Source: Prorocentrum cordatum (lineage: Eukaryota > Sar > Dinophyceae > Prorocentrales > Prorocentraceae). Taken from it: a stretch of DNA of 64,000 nucleotides. Positions 49,701 to 59,215 of the stretch are shown here, piece after piece (position 1 is the stretch's first letter; the number at the start of each line of letters is the position of its first letter). Position numbers and translations under genes: made by a program. The notes beneath the pieces are model-generated. The model saw only the letters and a program-made list of their open reading frames with translations. It did not search any database and was not told the DNA's origin. Where the stretch lies: positions 124,001-188,000 of the forward strand of contig CAUYUJ010018318.1 in assembly GCA_963575745.1 (NCBI GenBank), in the 5' to 3' direction.

Positions 49701-52404
49701 CCTCGGGGAGGCTGGTGAAGACCCCCTCCATGACGCCCGGGGGTTGGAGGGCCTGCGCCGGTGAGGGCGGGGGGGGTCTCCCTGCTGGGGTAGGCCCCTC
49801 CTGCCCCTTCTGGAGCAGGCGCTTCTCGCGGACGTGCCGCAAGAGCTTGCCGAGGGCGGCCTGCTCCTCCCGCTCCAGTGAGGCGGGGTCGCGGAGGGCG
49901 GTCGCCTCCAACTCCTCCGCGCACGGAGTGACCAACGCCAGGCAGGTGTCCGGGTCCTCGCCGTAGTAGTCCTGGGCCGCCTCAAGCGCGGCCTCCACTC
50001 CAACGCCGTCCTGGATGGCGGAGAGGAGGGCCTCGAGGAGCCAGACCACCGCCGAGGGCTCCCCCGACGGGTCGCGGGAGGCGCCTGTGGAGGGGTTCCC
50101 TCCCTCACGCGCCGGAGGGCGTGGTGAGCTTTCCCGGCGGGTGTTCCTCCCCCGTGGGGGGTGCTCTTCCCCACCCGAGGATTGGCCGGGCTCCTCGTCC
50201 ATCCGCCGGGCACTCCGATGGCGCCATCGGTCCAGCTCCCGGGAGTTCAGCAGCAATACTACCTCCTGGACCCCGCCTGCCCCTCCGGAGGGGGTCTTCC
50301 CTTCCTCTGTCAGGGCGCTCCATTCCGGTTTAGTCGCTTCGACGAACCAGGCAGGGATCCCTCCCGGGGGGGGGGGGAGGGCCTGTCCCGGGCGACGGAT
50401 CTGACCGATCGGGACGGAGTAGCGAAGACCGAGGGCGGCGAGGTGGGCCACCGCCTCACCCGGAGGGTGGCCTGCTGGCGGCCCCCCCCCTTCCCCCCGG
50501 AAGACAAGATAGTGCTCGGCCGGGGGCTGTTTCCCACACCCCCGAAGGGCTTCCTCCTCGCGGCGAATGTGGCCCAGGAAGAGGCGGCCAACCGCATCGC
50601 GCGGGTGGGTGATGGGAGGCAGCGGGGTTAGAGGGCCCGGAGGGGGGTCCTTCGAGGAGGCTGGCAGTCCCTCTCCCGGCCGCCCCTGGGGGGGGCCGGC
50701 GGACTGCGCCGCATGGCAGGCGCAGAGGAGCCCCCCCTCCACCTGCAGGGTCCCGATCTCGTCGCACGAGGGGGGGCCCGCGAAGGCGCAGAGGAGGTGC
50801 TGGCGGGCAAGCCGGTACATGCGCTTGTGCCGAGCGCATAGGGGGGCCAGGGCGCGCCCGCCCAGTCGCCCCCATCCGGTAACGTCCGACTGGGGTTCGT
50901 CCTCGACCAGAAGGAGGGTGAACCCTTCGCCCGGGGGCTCCGGGCACGGGGCGCGGAGGCCGAGGGTGCCCAGGGTGCTTCCGGGTTGGCGCCAGCCCAA
51001 GCGGTCCCCACCACACCTCCCGATGGTGGGCCCCTCGCTCTCCGACTCGAGCTGGCGATCCCGGGGCCTCCCCGCTCCGGCTGCCGTCCTCCTTTCGCGA
51101 CAGCACCACGCCCCCAGCAGGTCTATCCCGACGGCTCGGGACACGGAGCGGAGGAGTCGGTGGGCGCCACCAAGGGCGCGGCCGAGGAGGCAGGCGAGGC
51201 CCAGGAGGAAGCCTTGATAGGGAAGAGCCTTCTCCAGGTTCAGGACGAGCCCCTCCTCCACGCCGGTGTAGTGGTAGCTGACCGCCACAATGTCTGGGGG
51301 GATCACCGCTTCCCACTCCCGCGCCAGGTAGACGGCGCGCTCCCGAGCGTTCTCCAGCCGCTGACGGAGGGAGGGATCCGCACAGTGCAGCACGGCACCG
51401 TAGAGGTACACCTGCCCTCCCTTCCGCGTCGCGGGCAGCGTGGAGCCCGGTTTCCGCTGCATCCGGACCATTCCCTCCTCGATGATGGCGAGCAGCTCAC
51501 GCGGGCGGCGGCTGGAGTGCCTCCCGCGGGCCGGGATCCAGTCCTGGAAGAACTTGTTGGGCGTGGTCCCGCCCGCGGCGGGCCCTCCCCACACCAGCCT
51601 CGAGTCCTTCAAGGGGCGCGGGTGTTCGTTCCTGCGCAGAGGGCCCTTGCCCCGTGAGAGCAGGGCCAGGGCATAGGCCAGGAGGGTGAGGAGGTCCAAG
51701 GCCACCGGGGCGGAGAGGAGGTAGAAGAAGACCAGGAGGTACTGGAGCCAGTGGGGGAACCCCTTCCAGCGGGCGCCCCCGAACATCATCAGCCCCAACC
51801 CTGCCCCTCCTTGCAAGAGGCCGTCCAGGAGGTGGTTCGGCCATCCCGGGAACGGGTCCTCTCCAGGGGGTTCACCAGGTGCCCCGGCATGCCGGCGCCG
51901 GCCGTGCGCCTCCGGGGCTCGGCGGGGCGCCCAGGCTGAGAGATGCGCGCCCAGCTGGGAGAGGGTCCGCCGGATACTCCAGGAATGATCATCTGGAGCC
52001 CTCCCCTCCGCCAGCTGGGAGAGGGTCCGCTGGATACTCCAGGAATGATCATCTGGAGTCCTCCCCCCCGTCCGATTGTCCCCCTCCCCCCCTCCTCCAG
52101 CCGGGAACTCCGACGAGGAAGGCGCGGGGGGAAAGTCTTCCACGGGCGAGGCCGCGGGGGTGTGCCCAGCAGGGGGAGGCACGATGTAGCCCACAGGCTC
52201 CATGCAGACATCCTCCTCTACCTGCTCTGGGGCGGGGTCGGCGCCGTTGGCGGGGACGAAGTCCACGGCCCCCACCATCCCAACGGCAGCCCCAATGGCC
52301 GCTCCAGCCACGGGAGCCGCGCGCCCTCCCGGAGGCAGGGCACCCAGCTCGGCCGCGGCGAGCAGTAGCAAGCAGGCGGGGTGGGATCCTCCCCACCCCC
52401 TCAT
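46738..52404 (-). CDS. giant element ORF1, 1888 residues, Gag-like
   Basis: First ATG inside the 5' repeat is 52404-52402 (MRGWGGSHPACLLLLAAAEL). A hydrophobic start may be a signal or anchor. A 20-residue tandem repeat lies at about residues 112-151. A strong membrane-like helix follows at about 219-250 (LQYLLVFFYLLSAPVALDLL). Then mixed globular and low-complexity regions, a helical block at about 960-1240 (RIAYAIAGGFSGGRDLERMA, WTEGDLFAIWEELHWDWW), a CCCH-type finger near 1288 (KRICIRFNCHS...GCRDAH), and a charged arginine/serine-rich end. The finger after a helical block is Gag-like; the membrane helices are not. Ends in TAG 46740-46738 with the frame open beyond. Confidence 0.6.
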   Translation of the reverse strand: MRGWGGSHPACLLLLAAAELGALPPGGRAAPVAGAAIGAAVGMVGAVDFVPANGADPAPEQVEEDVCMEPVGYIVPPPAGHTPAASPVEDFPPAPSSSEFPAGGGGEGDNRTGGRTPDDHSWSIQRTLSQLAEGRAPDDHSWSIRRTLSQLGAHLSAWAPRRAPEAHGRRRHAGAPGEPPGEDPFPGWPNHLLDGLLQGGAGLGLMMFGGARWKGFPHWLQYLLVFFYLLSAPVALDLLTLLAYALALLSRGKGPLRRNEHPRPLKDSRLVWGGPAAGGTTPNKFFQDWIPARGRHSSRRPRELLAIIEEGMVRMQRKPGSTLPATRKGGQVYLYGAVLHCADPSLRQRLENARERAVYLAREWEAVIPPDIVAVSYHYTGVEEGLVLNLEKALPYQGFLLGLACLLGRALGGAHRLLRSVSRAVGIDLLGAWCCRERRTAAGAGRPRDRQLESESEGPTIGRCGGDRLGWRQPGSTLGTLGLRAPCPEPPGEGFTLLLVEDEPQSDVTGWGRLGGRALAPLCARHKRMYRLARQHLLCAFAGPPSCDEIGTLQVEGGLLCACHAAQSAGPPQGRPGEGLPASSKDPPPGPLTPLPPITHPRDAVGRLFLGHIRREEEALRGCGKQPPAEHYLVFRGEGGGPPAGHPPGEAVAHLAALGLRYSVPIGQIRRPGQALPPPPGGIPAWFVEATKPEWSALTEEGKTPSGGAGGVQEVVLLLNSRELDRWRHRSARRMDEEPGQSSGGEEHPPRGRNTRRESSPRPPAREGGNPSTGASRDPSGEPSAVVWLLEALLSAIQDGVGVEAALEAAQDYYGEDPDTCLALVTPCAEELEATALRDPASLEREEQAALGKLLRHVREKRLLQKGQEGPTPAGRPPPPSPAQALQPPGVMEGVFTSLPEGECRDTRPAPSGGSNPLPPAAQWDAIHGIAPPRGATGRAGAGGEEQAGIFTDPNSRLLVQHLNLSQRMEADDSKNVEGSLGYLKKTECRLAVYTARGFNAFYVALCPGLVGRELCDAARRGGDGRWVIMHEGGCPVLVVNRIAYAIAGGFSGGRDLERMAKWSLGASDFPRTTREEFERFIPHSDPAHMEKRPAWTKILAVWTDQAHRSITTFCLFYGQDHERERRDALRRLVQLNLDDPNQWTEGDLFAIWEELHWDWWDGIRLIAQRALRDLRNQNPTEEEFRLHLLEGPGGQPRFQMPLSFQLDHPNGFFRARVVSRKSWEQRSALSALSRTNRAKVPPPPPAGRAGQDDNPQCPIGTALEAEEHKAALAGVPKNPQGKRICIRFNCHSTRWRGSGCRDAHQKINDLKGLPMETRLLFFRFGGFHKLPLVTPAAVDARMAALRKGPKPRPKTRGGQNANRGAETPPGDPPTTGRGEPEQSATQAPAPGVLACITCPRRAAWGTLDFGQYLHPTGPHAHLMREKLGLQEGEPEGGWRQHGTPPHQEEVHALATRYRAELLEAAGDAPPDDALRAGAAVPHSGRDYREFPLLGGPALTSVDLHVCTLQDAYLRETRIPSRASGDSPDAWLFLNQGHALALGPTPEAFTWIRYRDVWPRPRQAEAPPAPDAVGEILHPPKPAGGGEGPSDPQLQREEGGIGGASPGAATDALSGETGGKGPDPPPRRETEGGGPPAHLDAFNRATQALEEARGQDMLDLLGKDEKHGAQIRTQWYRYARSVGAGWGEAEWGNRRKYPQRLVDTFLSEMKKGTVYPPPDSTFENGGITTKGAPTFGKRPKGEKGGAKCEEEEESGSSESEREKAASGRSRQAGDGKPAAESLAPRPPTERRRSRGNEDTAEARRGESASGGRGGSRAPRDSRPSRRDAGASESPRRIKGSRRRSPVSPRRDPGRGAHASRRPRPEEHTRPRSAGRRAHPEGPDRRGRV
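51951..52070. repeat. 60-bp tandem duplication inside giant ORF1
   Basis: Two adjacent 60-bp copies starting CCAGCTGGGAGAGGGTCCGC at 51951 and 52011, differing at about four bases. They add 20 residues in frame (TPDDHSWSI(Q/R)RTLSQL). Confidence 0.95.
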
Positions 52405-52435
52405 GATGAGATTAGGGGCCAGGGGCCCCTCCCGT

Positions 52436-52555
52436 AAAAGCACAGCTCGAAGCACAGACGGCTGCGGAAGACGGGAAAGGGAAAAAGGGGAGGGAGCCAG
52501 AGCACTGCGGCCTAGGGGGGAATCAAGCCGTTTAGGCATAGCCACACGAGACCAT
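52436..52555 (-). repeat. terminal direct repeat (5' LTR)
   Basis: About 97 percent identical to 39061-39180, same orientation. The first ATG of ORF1 lies 32 bp inside it. Confidence 0.85.
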
Positions 52556-53594
52556 CTTGCCTCGTCGCGGGCTGCGCCCCCGAGGTTCGCCATACTGTCC
52601 GTTTGGCAGACTGAGCGGGGGGCCATAAACTGGGTCGAGATGCTTCCAAGGCCTCTATCGTTTGTTGCATAAACTGATCAGTGAGGATCTTCTCTCCGGC
52701 ACGACGCATGTCTCTTCCCTCGGGAGGCATGCCGGGAACGTAAGGCAAGCTCCTCTAGGAAGAACGAACATCGCTCCAATGTAAGCATTTCTCACACCCT
52801 TTTCTTTCGAAAAGAAACCTCTCCACTCTTGTGAAAACACAGAATGCCGCGCCCCTTTTCCTGCCCCAAACGCGTTGCCAAGGAATTTCGTCGGTGGATC
52901 AGCGATCGGGAGCGTTGGAGCGTTCCCGATGTCGAAGTCGGAGTACCGATCTCAGCAGGACACCAGTTGGTCCAATACGATACATGCTCCTCATAGGTAG
53001 CTTCTGCCTTCGCAAACTCGTCTGCTCGCAGCTCATTTTCGCAGATCCACCGCTGGGAGGCTGAGCCGCCAGAGGGTTGACAGAATAACCAAGCTGCAAG
53101 CCGTGCTGCTTTCATCATGTGGTCAGCCATTGTTTCGCATCCTTGAACTGCGACAACTGTACCATCTCTGTCCAATGCATAAGACTCATGCTTATCAGCA
53201 AAATGGTACGCATCGTGCGGGGTGTGACGCAATTTCCACATGCGCCGTCCAGCATCATTATTTTAAGCCAAATCCCCGCAGCCTTGCATCGTTCAATGCG
53301 CTGATTCATGGGTGCCCGCAGCAACATAGCAATGTCATCCCACATGGCGTTCATTTAGAATGTACTACTTTCCGACTGCCAACATCTATGGTCTCCGCCA
53401 AATGTAAGAGATCTGCATGGCTCCCGTTTGGAACGTTTCACCGCCTCATCGATCATTCTGTCGGCGGCTTCAAAGAAGGGACCGAGCAATGCTATCAGCA
53501 TTTGGGGCTCAGCATTCTTCTTCCTCGTTCCGGTCAGCCCCATGACGTGACATTCGCTTCCGTCAGAAATATCGTCATGGACCAAAATACGCAT
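52556..53594 (-). pseudogene. host-element protein fragments to the right of the insertion
   Basis: Minus frames in sequence: 53594-53355 (MRILVHDDISDGSECHVMGL, ADRMIDEAVKRSKREP), 53354-53115 (MWDDIAMLLRAPMNQRIERC, AGIWLKIMMLDGACGN), 53241-52792 (HTPHDAYHFADKHESYALDR, MMKAARLAAWLFCQPSGG, RADEFAKAEATYEEHVSYW) and 52748 down (MPPEGRDMRRAGEKILTDQF). They read like successive parts of one protein with shifts. No family recognised. Presumably continuous with 38244-39058 before the 13.5-kb insertion. Confidence 0.4.
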
Positions 53595-53822
53595 TGCATT
53601 GGCGTGCGTTGGCCTCGCATGAAGCCCCCCATGTGATCGGGGACCTGATTATTCCAGAAATCTTGTTTCATCCTGCAATGCAGGAGCGTCGGCCCGCAAG
53701 CGCCCCCCTCTATATCTGCGTCCGTTCCCTGAAGATTATCCCGCATGAAAAATGGTGGGCTCGCGGAACCACCAAGCCGCCTTTCTTATGCATTACTGAA
53801 CTTACACGTCGAATCAGAGACA

Positions 53823-54581
53823 TCATGAATGGCAGCGCTCCAAGATTGTACCTTTATAGAAGGTTTGGGCCAAAGGCCGGAAGAAATCCCGCGGGCGTCT
53901 GCCGGCCCGCGCCATGGCGGCCAGGTCCTCACCGCTATAGGAAATCCACCCGTGGCCATGCACCTCTGCCAATTGCGCATTGGCCCGACACATCTCCTGT
54001 TTATTAAGCCATCCCAACGACATGCGAAGGGAAGGATCGGCTACGTCAGCGTACAGCGCGACTATCTCCTTAATGCAACGAGCCCATTCATCTGGTACTT
54101 CGCCGTCATTCAGGGGCGCGGCTGTGCCGGTCCCTGTTTGCACCCTGCGTCGTAGCACATTCCTGATTCCACGCGCCAAATAGGGCGGATCGGACTCACC
54201 ACCTATTCCTCCCGAGGGAGGAGGTTCAGGTGGGCCCAGATCAGGAGGTTGGCCACCACCTCCACCCCCATTCGGTGCACTCGGGTTCTGTCCGTTGTTT
54301 CCACCGCCAGATCCAGATCCAGACGACGTTCCCCAGCCCCTGGCTGCGCCGGCGGTGGGATAAGTAGGAGCAGTATTTCCGCTCGGAGCGCCATTTGCGG
54401 CACCAGAGCTCGAGGAACCGCCTCCCCACGGTGCATCAACGGGCATATCTGAAATTGGAAAGTCTGGCGGGATCGCTTCCTCCTCAGCGTGCATGGGCGT
54501 CTCAGTTTTGGCCTCCTTAAATGGCCTCGGTCCTTCATCGTCGCCCATTAGCTTCAGCGGAGGGTTAGCCTCTTGACTCAA
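53823..54581 (-). CDS. hypothetical glycine/proline-rich protein
   Basis: 252 residues: acidic start (MSQEANPPLKLMGDDEGPRP), a glycine/serine/asparagine-rich middle, then a globular end (GIRNVLRRRVQTGTGTAAPL, EWARCIKEIVALYADVADPS, MSLGWLNKQEMCRANAQLAE, RDFFRPLAQTFYKGTILERC). Intact over its length. Layout recalls a Gag-like or linker protein of retroelements. Family unknown. Confidence 0.5.
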   Translation of the reverse strand: MSQEANPPLKLMGDDEGPRPFKEAKTETPMHAEEEAIPPDFPISDMPVDAPWGGGSSSSGAANGAPSGNTAPTYPTAGAARGWGTSSGSGSGGGNNGQNPSAPNGGGGGGQPPDLGPPEPPPSGGIGGESDPPYLARGIRNVLRRRVQTGTGTAAPLNDGEVPDEWARCIKEIVALYADVADPSLRMSLGWLNKQEMCRANAQLAEVHGHGWISYSGEDLAAMARAGRRPRDFFRPLAQTFYKGTILERCHS

Positions 54582-55600
54582 AACACTGTCTCCCCGTGAG
54601 AGCGGCTCTCCCTGCTGGGCGACTGCACCGCCGAGCGAAGGTTGGCCCTCTTAGTTTGGGGTTCCTCCTGCAACTTGTTCCGCGCATGGTGTCTACTCAG
54701 AGCTTCCCCAGTCAGCGCTTGCGTGGCCACATTTATCTTCGCTTTGGGTTCTCCTCTGACCACTGGAAATGCCGAATGGGCCCCCCATCCTGAGCGGCCC
54801 CAAGGACTGGCCCAATCATTTCCGTGATCGCAAAAGCGGACAGGTTTGCTCGTCGGGCCCCCTGGAGGCCCAGTGAAGAATCTACACCTCAGCGTAGTGC
54901 TCGGGCCAACGTGGGACTGGAAGTACTGCAATTCCTTTATCTGCGCCAGATCTGGAGGCTGACCATCGAAATTGCTTCTGCAATTACGTTGCGAGTCCTG
55001 CTTGCATGTTACCGAGAAAACGGCCCATGGATCAATGGGCATCTTTATTGCACAATCGCTGCATCACTGATACGTTGGATGCCTTCATTTCCTCATCGAG
55101 TACAATCGCATCATTATCCGCCCTAGAATATTTGAAGCCATTCCGGGTCATCACAGCCTTTTGCATCCACCGTCTGCGAGGCATTTGCGGCACCTTTTCG
55201 CCGCAAAGAAACTCTTTGTCATTATCTTCTGGTTCTAATTGGTATTTGTGTTTTAGCTCAACGCTGGTCTACTCTGTGGTAATCATTTTTATCAGTGGAA
55301 GACTCGTCTCCATCGGTTCACTATCTGAATGATCCGTGACAACCACCTCTGTAGCGTCCAAAATCTTCGGGTAGTACTCCGAGGCGTGCATGACTGGTAC
55401 TTTAAGCTTCCCTAGCGGCTTTGCCGTTCGGGCGCTAAGAATCCCCAGCTTCTCGGCAACCCTTCTTGCAATGTTGGCCTGGTTGTTCGTAAGGAACTCG
55501 CGTTTGAGACAACCATCTTCGCGAATAGAAACACCATCATCATCGCGTCTGTCGGAGCTATCCCGGCAAGCCTTACAACAATGATCTGGGCAATCTACAA
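54578..55600 (-). other. unclassified minus-strand coding-like stretch
   Basis: A 154-residue minus frame (54578-55042; MPIDPWAVFSVTCKQDSQRN, DLAQIKELQYFQSHVGPS) and shorter pieces up to 55600. No family recognised. Position suggests further parts of the series downstream of the Copia element. Confidence 0.35.
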
Positions 55601-55627
55601 TATCGTAGCATTCCCTCGGCTGTGCCG

Positions 55628-56949
55628 TTATCCGTTTCTTCGTCTGCTCATCGGGCGGCCCCTTGTCCTCCGTGGGAGTCGCCTTCCTTGCACTGTGTCC
55701 AGGTGGTCCCCGCTAGGTATCTGCGGCCTATTGATTTGCGCAGAGAGAACCACCTTCCCTTCGTATTCATCTCGAGTGGTCGCACCGCCGAGAGACCAAG
55801 GATCTGTCGTCGTGGACAGGGGGGCGGCCGAAAAGGCTACGCGCTGGCGCCCGCGGCCCGCGAGGGGGGGGGGGGCGGCCGCGGCTACGCGGCGGCTCCG
55901 CCGAGGGGGGGCGCGGCCGATGGCGGCCCCACCATTGCTCGCGAGAGAAAATGGCAGCGGCGCGTATATATTGATGAGAAGGAAAAAGATGGAGGGAAGA
56001 GTGCGTTGCAGCGTGCGCAAGAACAACATGAATATGTTATGCGAACTCGTCTGTGTAATCTTCCGCAAGCTTGCAATCCTCACCGCGCGCCTCCACGTCC
56101 CGTCGCACTTCCGCCCGAAACCACTGGTCACAATGTGGGGCGTGGATGCAGTGCTCCACGGCTTCTTCATGACATTCCTTTTCTATCTTTCAATCCATGC
56201 GCGCATCCGTGCAACGCTGTCTTACGCGACCCTATCTCTCACACAAATGCTTTCACTTGAGGGCCCCTCCAATACTGACACTGGCTGGGCCACTCAATGC
56301 AACCTATACCCCCCGCATCAACGACAGCGCGGGCCATCTCTCTGAAATTCCAAAATAAGCATCGAAAATATGTTCGGATTCCTCGGAGCCTTCGAAGAGA
56401 CCTATGATCACCTTTACGGAAATAGCGAGCGTCGGTAACATATTGCCAGGGAGAACCTCCAGTGCACGGGATCGAACCCCAGTGCGAAATATGTTTTCCC
56501 TTGCCCTTGAATTCTCCGAAATCCGTGAATGCTGTGTGTTTGCCTTCTTCGGTCCTCATATCCTCGCTTTCGGTATTCCGCATTACCTTACTTGAGTTAC
56601 CCACGAGACTCATTGGATTACCTATTTTGCTATTTGATCCACAACAATACTCAAGTCTGAATATACCTCCGTTCCACTCATTTCTGTCCGCTGCCGGTTC
56701 TTCCACAGGTTGGGCTATCAAAGGCATCAATTCATGCTCATCCGACTTGGCTGCAGCCGCATCGGCGATTTCGTCACAGTCACCCTCCTCAGGATTGACG
56801 CTAGCTTTTCCGGGAACCGCCCTTGTCACTCTCGGGGGGTCTATGGCTGTCAGCACTTCTGGCTTGGCCCAGTGCATCATCAGCTCCTTCTTTGGCGGCT
56901 GCCGCAGAGTTCGGTGCCGGCAAAGGATGCGCTGAAACATGTGCATCAC
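55628..56949 (-). pseudogene. domain with IEWP, HGCA and KKPW motifs, frameshifted
   Basis: Frame 56949-56239: an acidic linker, then GGSPWQYVTDARYFRKGDHR, LFWNFREMARAVVDAGGIG and CIEWPSQCQYWRGPQVKAF. A stop follows, and the same frame gives LHGCAHGLKDRKG. A further shift gives MKKPWSTASTPHIVTSGF and GRKCDG at 56170-56100. I remember this combination (GGSxWQ, EWPxxCxYW, GCAxGL, KKPW, KCDG) as a recurrent unit in predicted dinoflagellate retroelement proteins, without an established function. A SAM-methyltransferase relationship is possible but unproven. The part toward 55628 is low-complexity shadow. Confidence 0.5.
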
Positions 56950-57210
56950 CAGATGCGGCTTTGCCGTCTGTTGAGGTGGTTGTTATTTTGGCCGTGTTTT
57001 CATCGGCGCGGCCGTCGCTGGCTTCCCTTTGGCGACTCTCTTCCTTTATGCACCTTGTTGCTCTGCACCGCGCCCCCCTGACGCACCGCAACCTTCAGAC
57101 CTATCCGTGGCTTGAGAACCCTCCCGGGTTCCAGGGGCAGTCCGTCAGTGAACATCGATGCCAGATAATCTTGGCACCGGCTAACTTTCCAAAACTTAAG
57201 GGTAACAATG

Positions 57211-58164
57211 TTAACAAGGTAGAACCTTGACCCATGCAAGAGGATCAGTGAAACGTTTTGCACCGATATCGGCGGCTTCGTTTTGAGTACGTTCGCACTG
57301 TAAAGTACCTACTCCACGGGTAAGCTGTTCAGAAATGGCGGCATCATCTATACGGTGGGTTCTCGGAAGGTGCATTAATTTCATCGAACCTCCCGCCTTT
57401 ATCACCTTGCGTACTGCTTGGCGATCTTCCATAAATGTGCACATGACATCTCGTTGCAGCAGAATTTCCCACAACGGCAGGGCCGGCAGTAACTCAGTTC
57501 GCAAAGCCAGATCTGCGGCAACAGTTCCTGCCTCAAGTGCGCCATGGGGCACGCAAGTCTGCCGACGAGAAGCCATGCTCTGAGCAGCTCTCGCGGGCGG
57601 TGTCCAAATCACCGGATGGCGTGCACTCGCACTGCGATGCGTTCGTAAGTCGCTAGCAAGGTCTGCATCAGAGTACTGTCGGATCGTGACATGCTCCATG
57701 TTGTCGCCAACCCACGACGTCATTTCGTATAGGGTCGCGGACCTGATGTAGCAGATCAAACGAAAAAAAAAGTCCACGTCCTGTTGTTCAGTCCACGTCG
57801 CTATGCAGCTGGCTGCGTGGCAGACCGCGCGCAATAGATCAAATCGAGCCACCCTCGCACCATATAAGATCTTCATGGGAACTCTTGCAAAAATGAGCTG
57901 AAGAACCCCCGACGGCGTCGGCAGTTCAGGGCCATATGGACCGGGTTCCGCGGCTAAGCGGGGAACCTCGACAGGCTTGTCTGGGGAACCTGTGTCAACT
58001 TGTACCCCAAGTGCAGCTGCTATGGCCTCCTCTGCTGGGGAGTGTTTTCCTCCTCTCGGACCTCCTTGTCCGTCGTCAAAGTCAATCAGCTCGGGGCCAA
58101 AAGGGGTGCCAGCAGCAGGGTATGTGGCAGGGTCGGCATCGGTTAATTGTGCATAGAGTGTCAC
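57211..58164 (-). pseudogene. Copia RNase H domain
   Basis: Frame to a stop at 57211: MKILYGARVARFDLLRAVCH, WTEQQDVDFFFRLICYIRS, WVGDNMEHVTIRQYSDADLA (catalytic D in SDADLA), ASRRQTCVPHGALEAGTVAA with ADLALR (usual EAE is EAG here), FMEDRQAVRKVIKAGGSMK (third D) and NEAADIGAKRFTDPLAWVKV. This is the expected C-terminal Copia RNase H. Its upstream frame is displaced from RT by a 29-bp duplication at 58141-58200; removing one unit joins them. Confidence 0.82.
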
Positions 58165-58200
58165 ACAAATTGGTTAATTGTGCGTAGAGTGTCACAAATT
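58141..58200. repeat. short tandem duplication that breaks RT/RNase H frame
   Basis: GGTTAATTGTGCATAGAGTG followed by TCACACAAATT, then a second copy with small changes (31 and 29 bp). Deleting one 29-bp period restores EFFEIC directly to VTLYAQLTDADP. Confidence 0.85.
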
Positions 58201-59215
58201 TCGAAGAACTCAGTCACATCGTACTCAATGGCTCTGACCATTTTCGACTGTCTAGGTTGATATGGCTCAGTCGGCTGCGCCGCGGAGTCACCCCCCGATT
58301 CCTCGTCATCGCTCTCCACCTGTTGGCCGGAGGTCGGCGTTTTCCTCACCTTCGGTGGTGGGGGGTCGAGGGCGGTGGGTAACTCCTCCTGCCATTCAAC
58401 GCATTGCGTAGACAAATGATGTTCACAGCCCAAACATCGCCCTGGGTTCGATGCTCTTAGGGCAGCCTGCGGAGACATCTTGTAGGAGGCGCCACCCTTT
58501 TTCGAGGTTCGCTTTTGGTCCAGACAATGTGATATCGTCAACAAAAACAAGAAAGAACAAACGCAGTTCGCATGGAAATAGCAACGACGCCAAGGACTGC
58601 ATGTGATGAACCCTTTGGAAATCACGTGCCCCTCACAATGCTGCCCCCAGTATCCACCGGAGACAGGGTGTCTGTAAAGCGAGAGAATCGAAGGACACAC
58701 AGGATTTCGCATGTCTCTCCAAGCGGGCGGCCATTCGTCTCTAGGCAGTAAAATCCACGTTGGAGTTCCCCCGAATTTGGACTGAGTGTTAGCCTGTGTT
58801 GGCATCCGCCTGTTGAATGTCATTCCCAATGGGCCATATGCATCCGCCGCCTTGCTGGCCCGCATGCTGGCCGGGCTGCTAGACAGTTCTGAAACAGAGC
58901 TACGTCTCTATTCTGATCACTAACGTCTGCTCCATCAAAGACAACTCGGCCTTTATACTTGCGGCCCTTGTGCCCGACCGGGGGCTCTGAATTCTTTTCT
59001 ACCAAAATGGCAAACAGGCGTCCGATATGCGTCGTTTGCCCCTTTCATTGTCGAACAACATCGCTGCATTCCATCGCGCCTGACTCATCCCAAGCGCGAA
59101 TGCTTCTTAACCGATCCCATTCGGTCTGCAAAGCTTTGCGGGCATCTTGGCTCACTCACCGCAGCCTCGGCCTTCGACACGGGTCGCGCCGCGGCCGCTA
59201 TACTCCGCGGTGATT
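58161..59215 (-). pseudogene. Copia reverse transcriptase, frameshifted around the active site
   Basis: From 59215: KALQTEWDRLRSIRAWDESG, an in-frame TGA, HIGRLFAILVEKNSEPPVGH, GRKYKGRVVFDGADVSDQNR, DVALFQN. A shift then gives ASKAADAYG, TPTWILLPRDEWPPAW and SLYRHPVSGGYWGQHCEGHV with ISKGFITCSPWRRCYFH. The catalytic loop FFLVFVDDITLSGPKAN is readable only in another frame at about 58560-58500. The frame then returns for RCLGCEHHLSTQCVEW. All Copia RT blocks are present, but at least three lesions break them. Confidence 0.85.

Larger units (their letters stand above)
39061..52555 (-). mobile_element. 13.5-kb LTR-type element, GC-rich, giant ORFs, no RT seen
   Basis: Bounded by 120-bp direct repeats (39061-39180 and 52436-52555) that differ at about four positions. 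Read on the minus strand, the order is LTR, ORF1 (52404-46738), ORF2 (to 44761), protease-like frame (to 44045), ORF C (to 43407), then further frames to 39676, and a polypurine GTTTGGGGGGAAT directly before the left repeat. Base composition is far more GC-rich than both flanks. I find no reverse transcriptase, integrase, RNase H, tyrosine recombinase or helicase motif in any minus frame, so it looks non-autonomous or uses unknown machinery. No target duplication was found. Confidence 0.78.

Noticed and set aside
39198-52200. many plus-strand ORFs inside the 13.5-kb element
   Set aside because: High GC removes stop codons; the minus frames have the zinc fingers and the structured segments.
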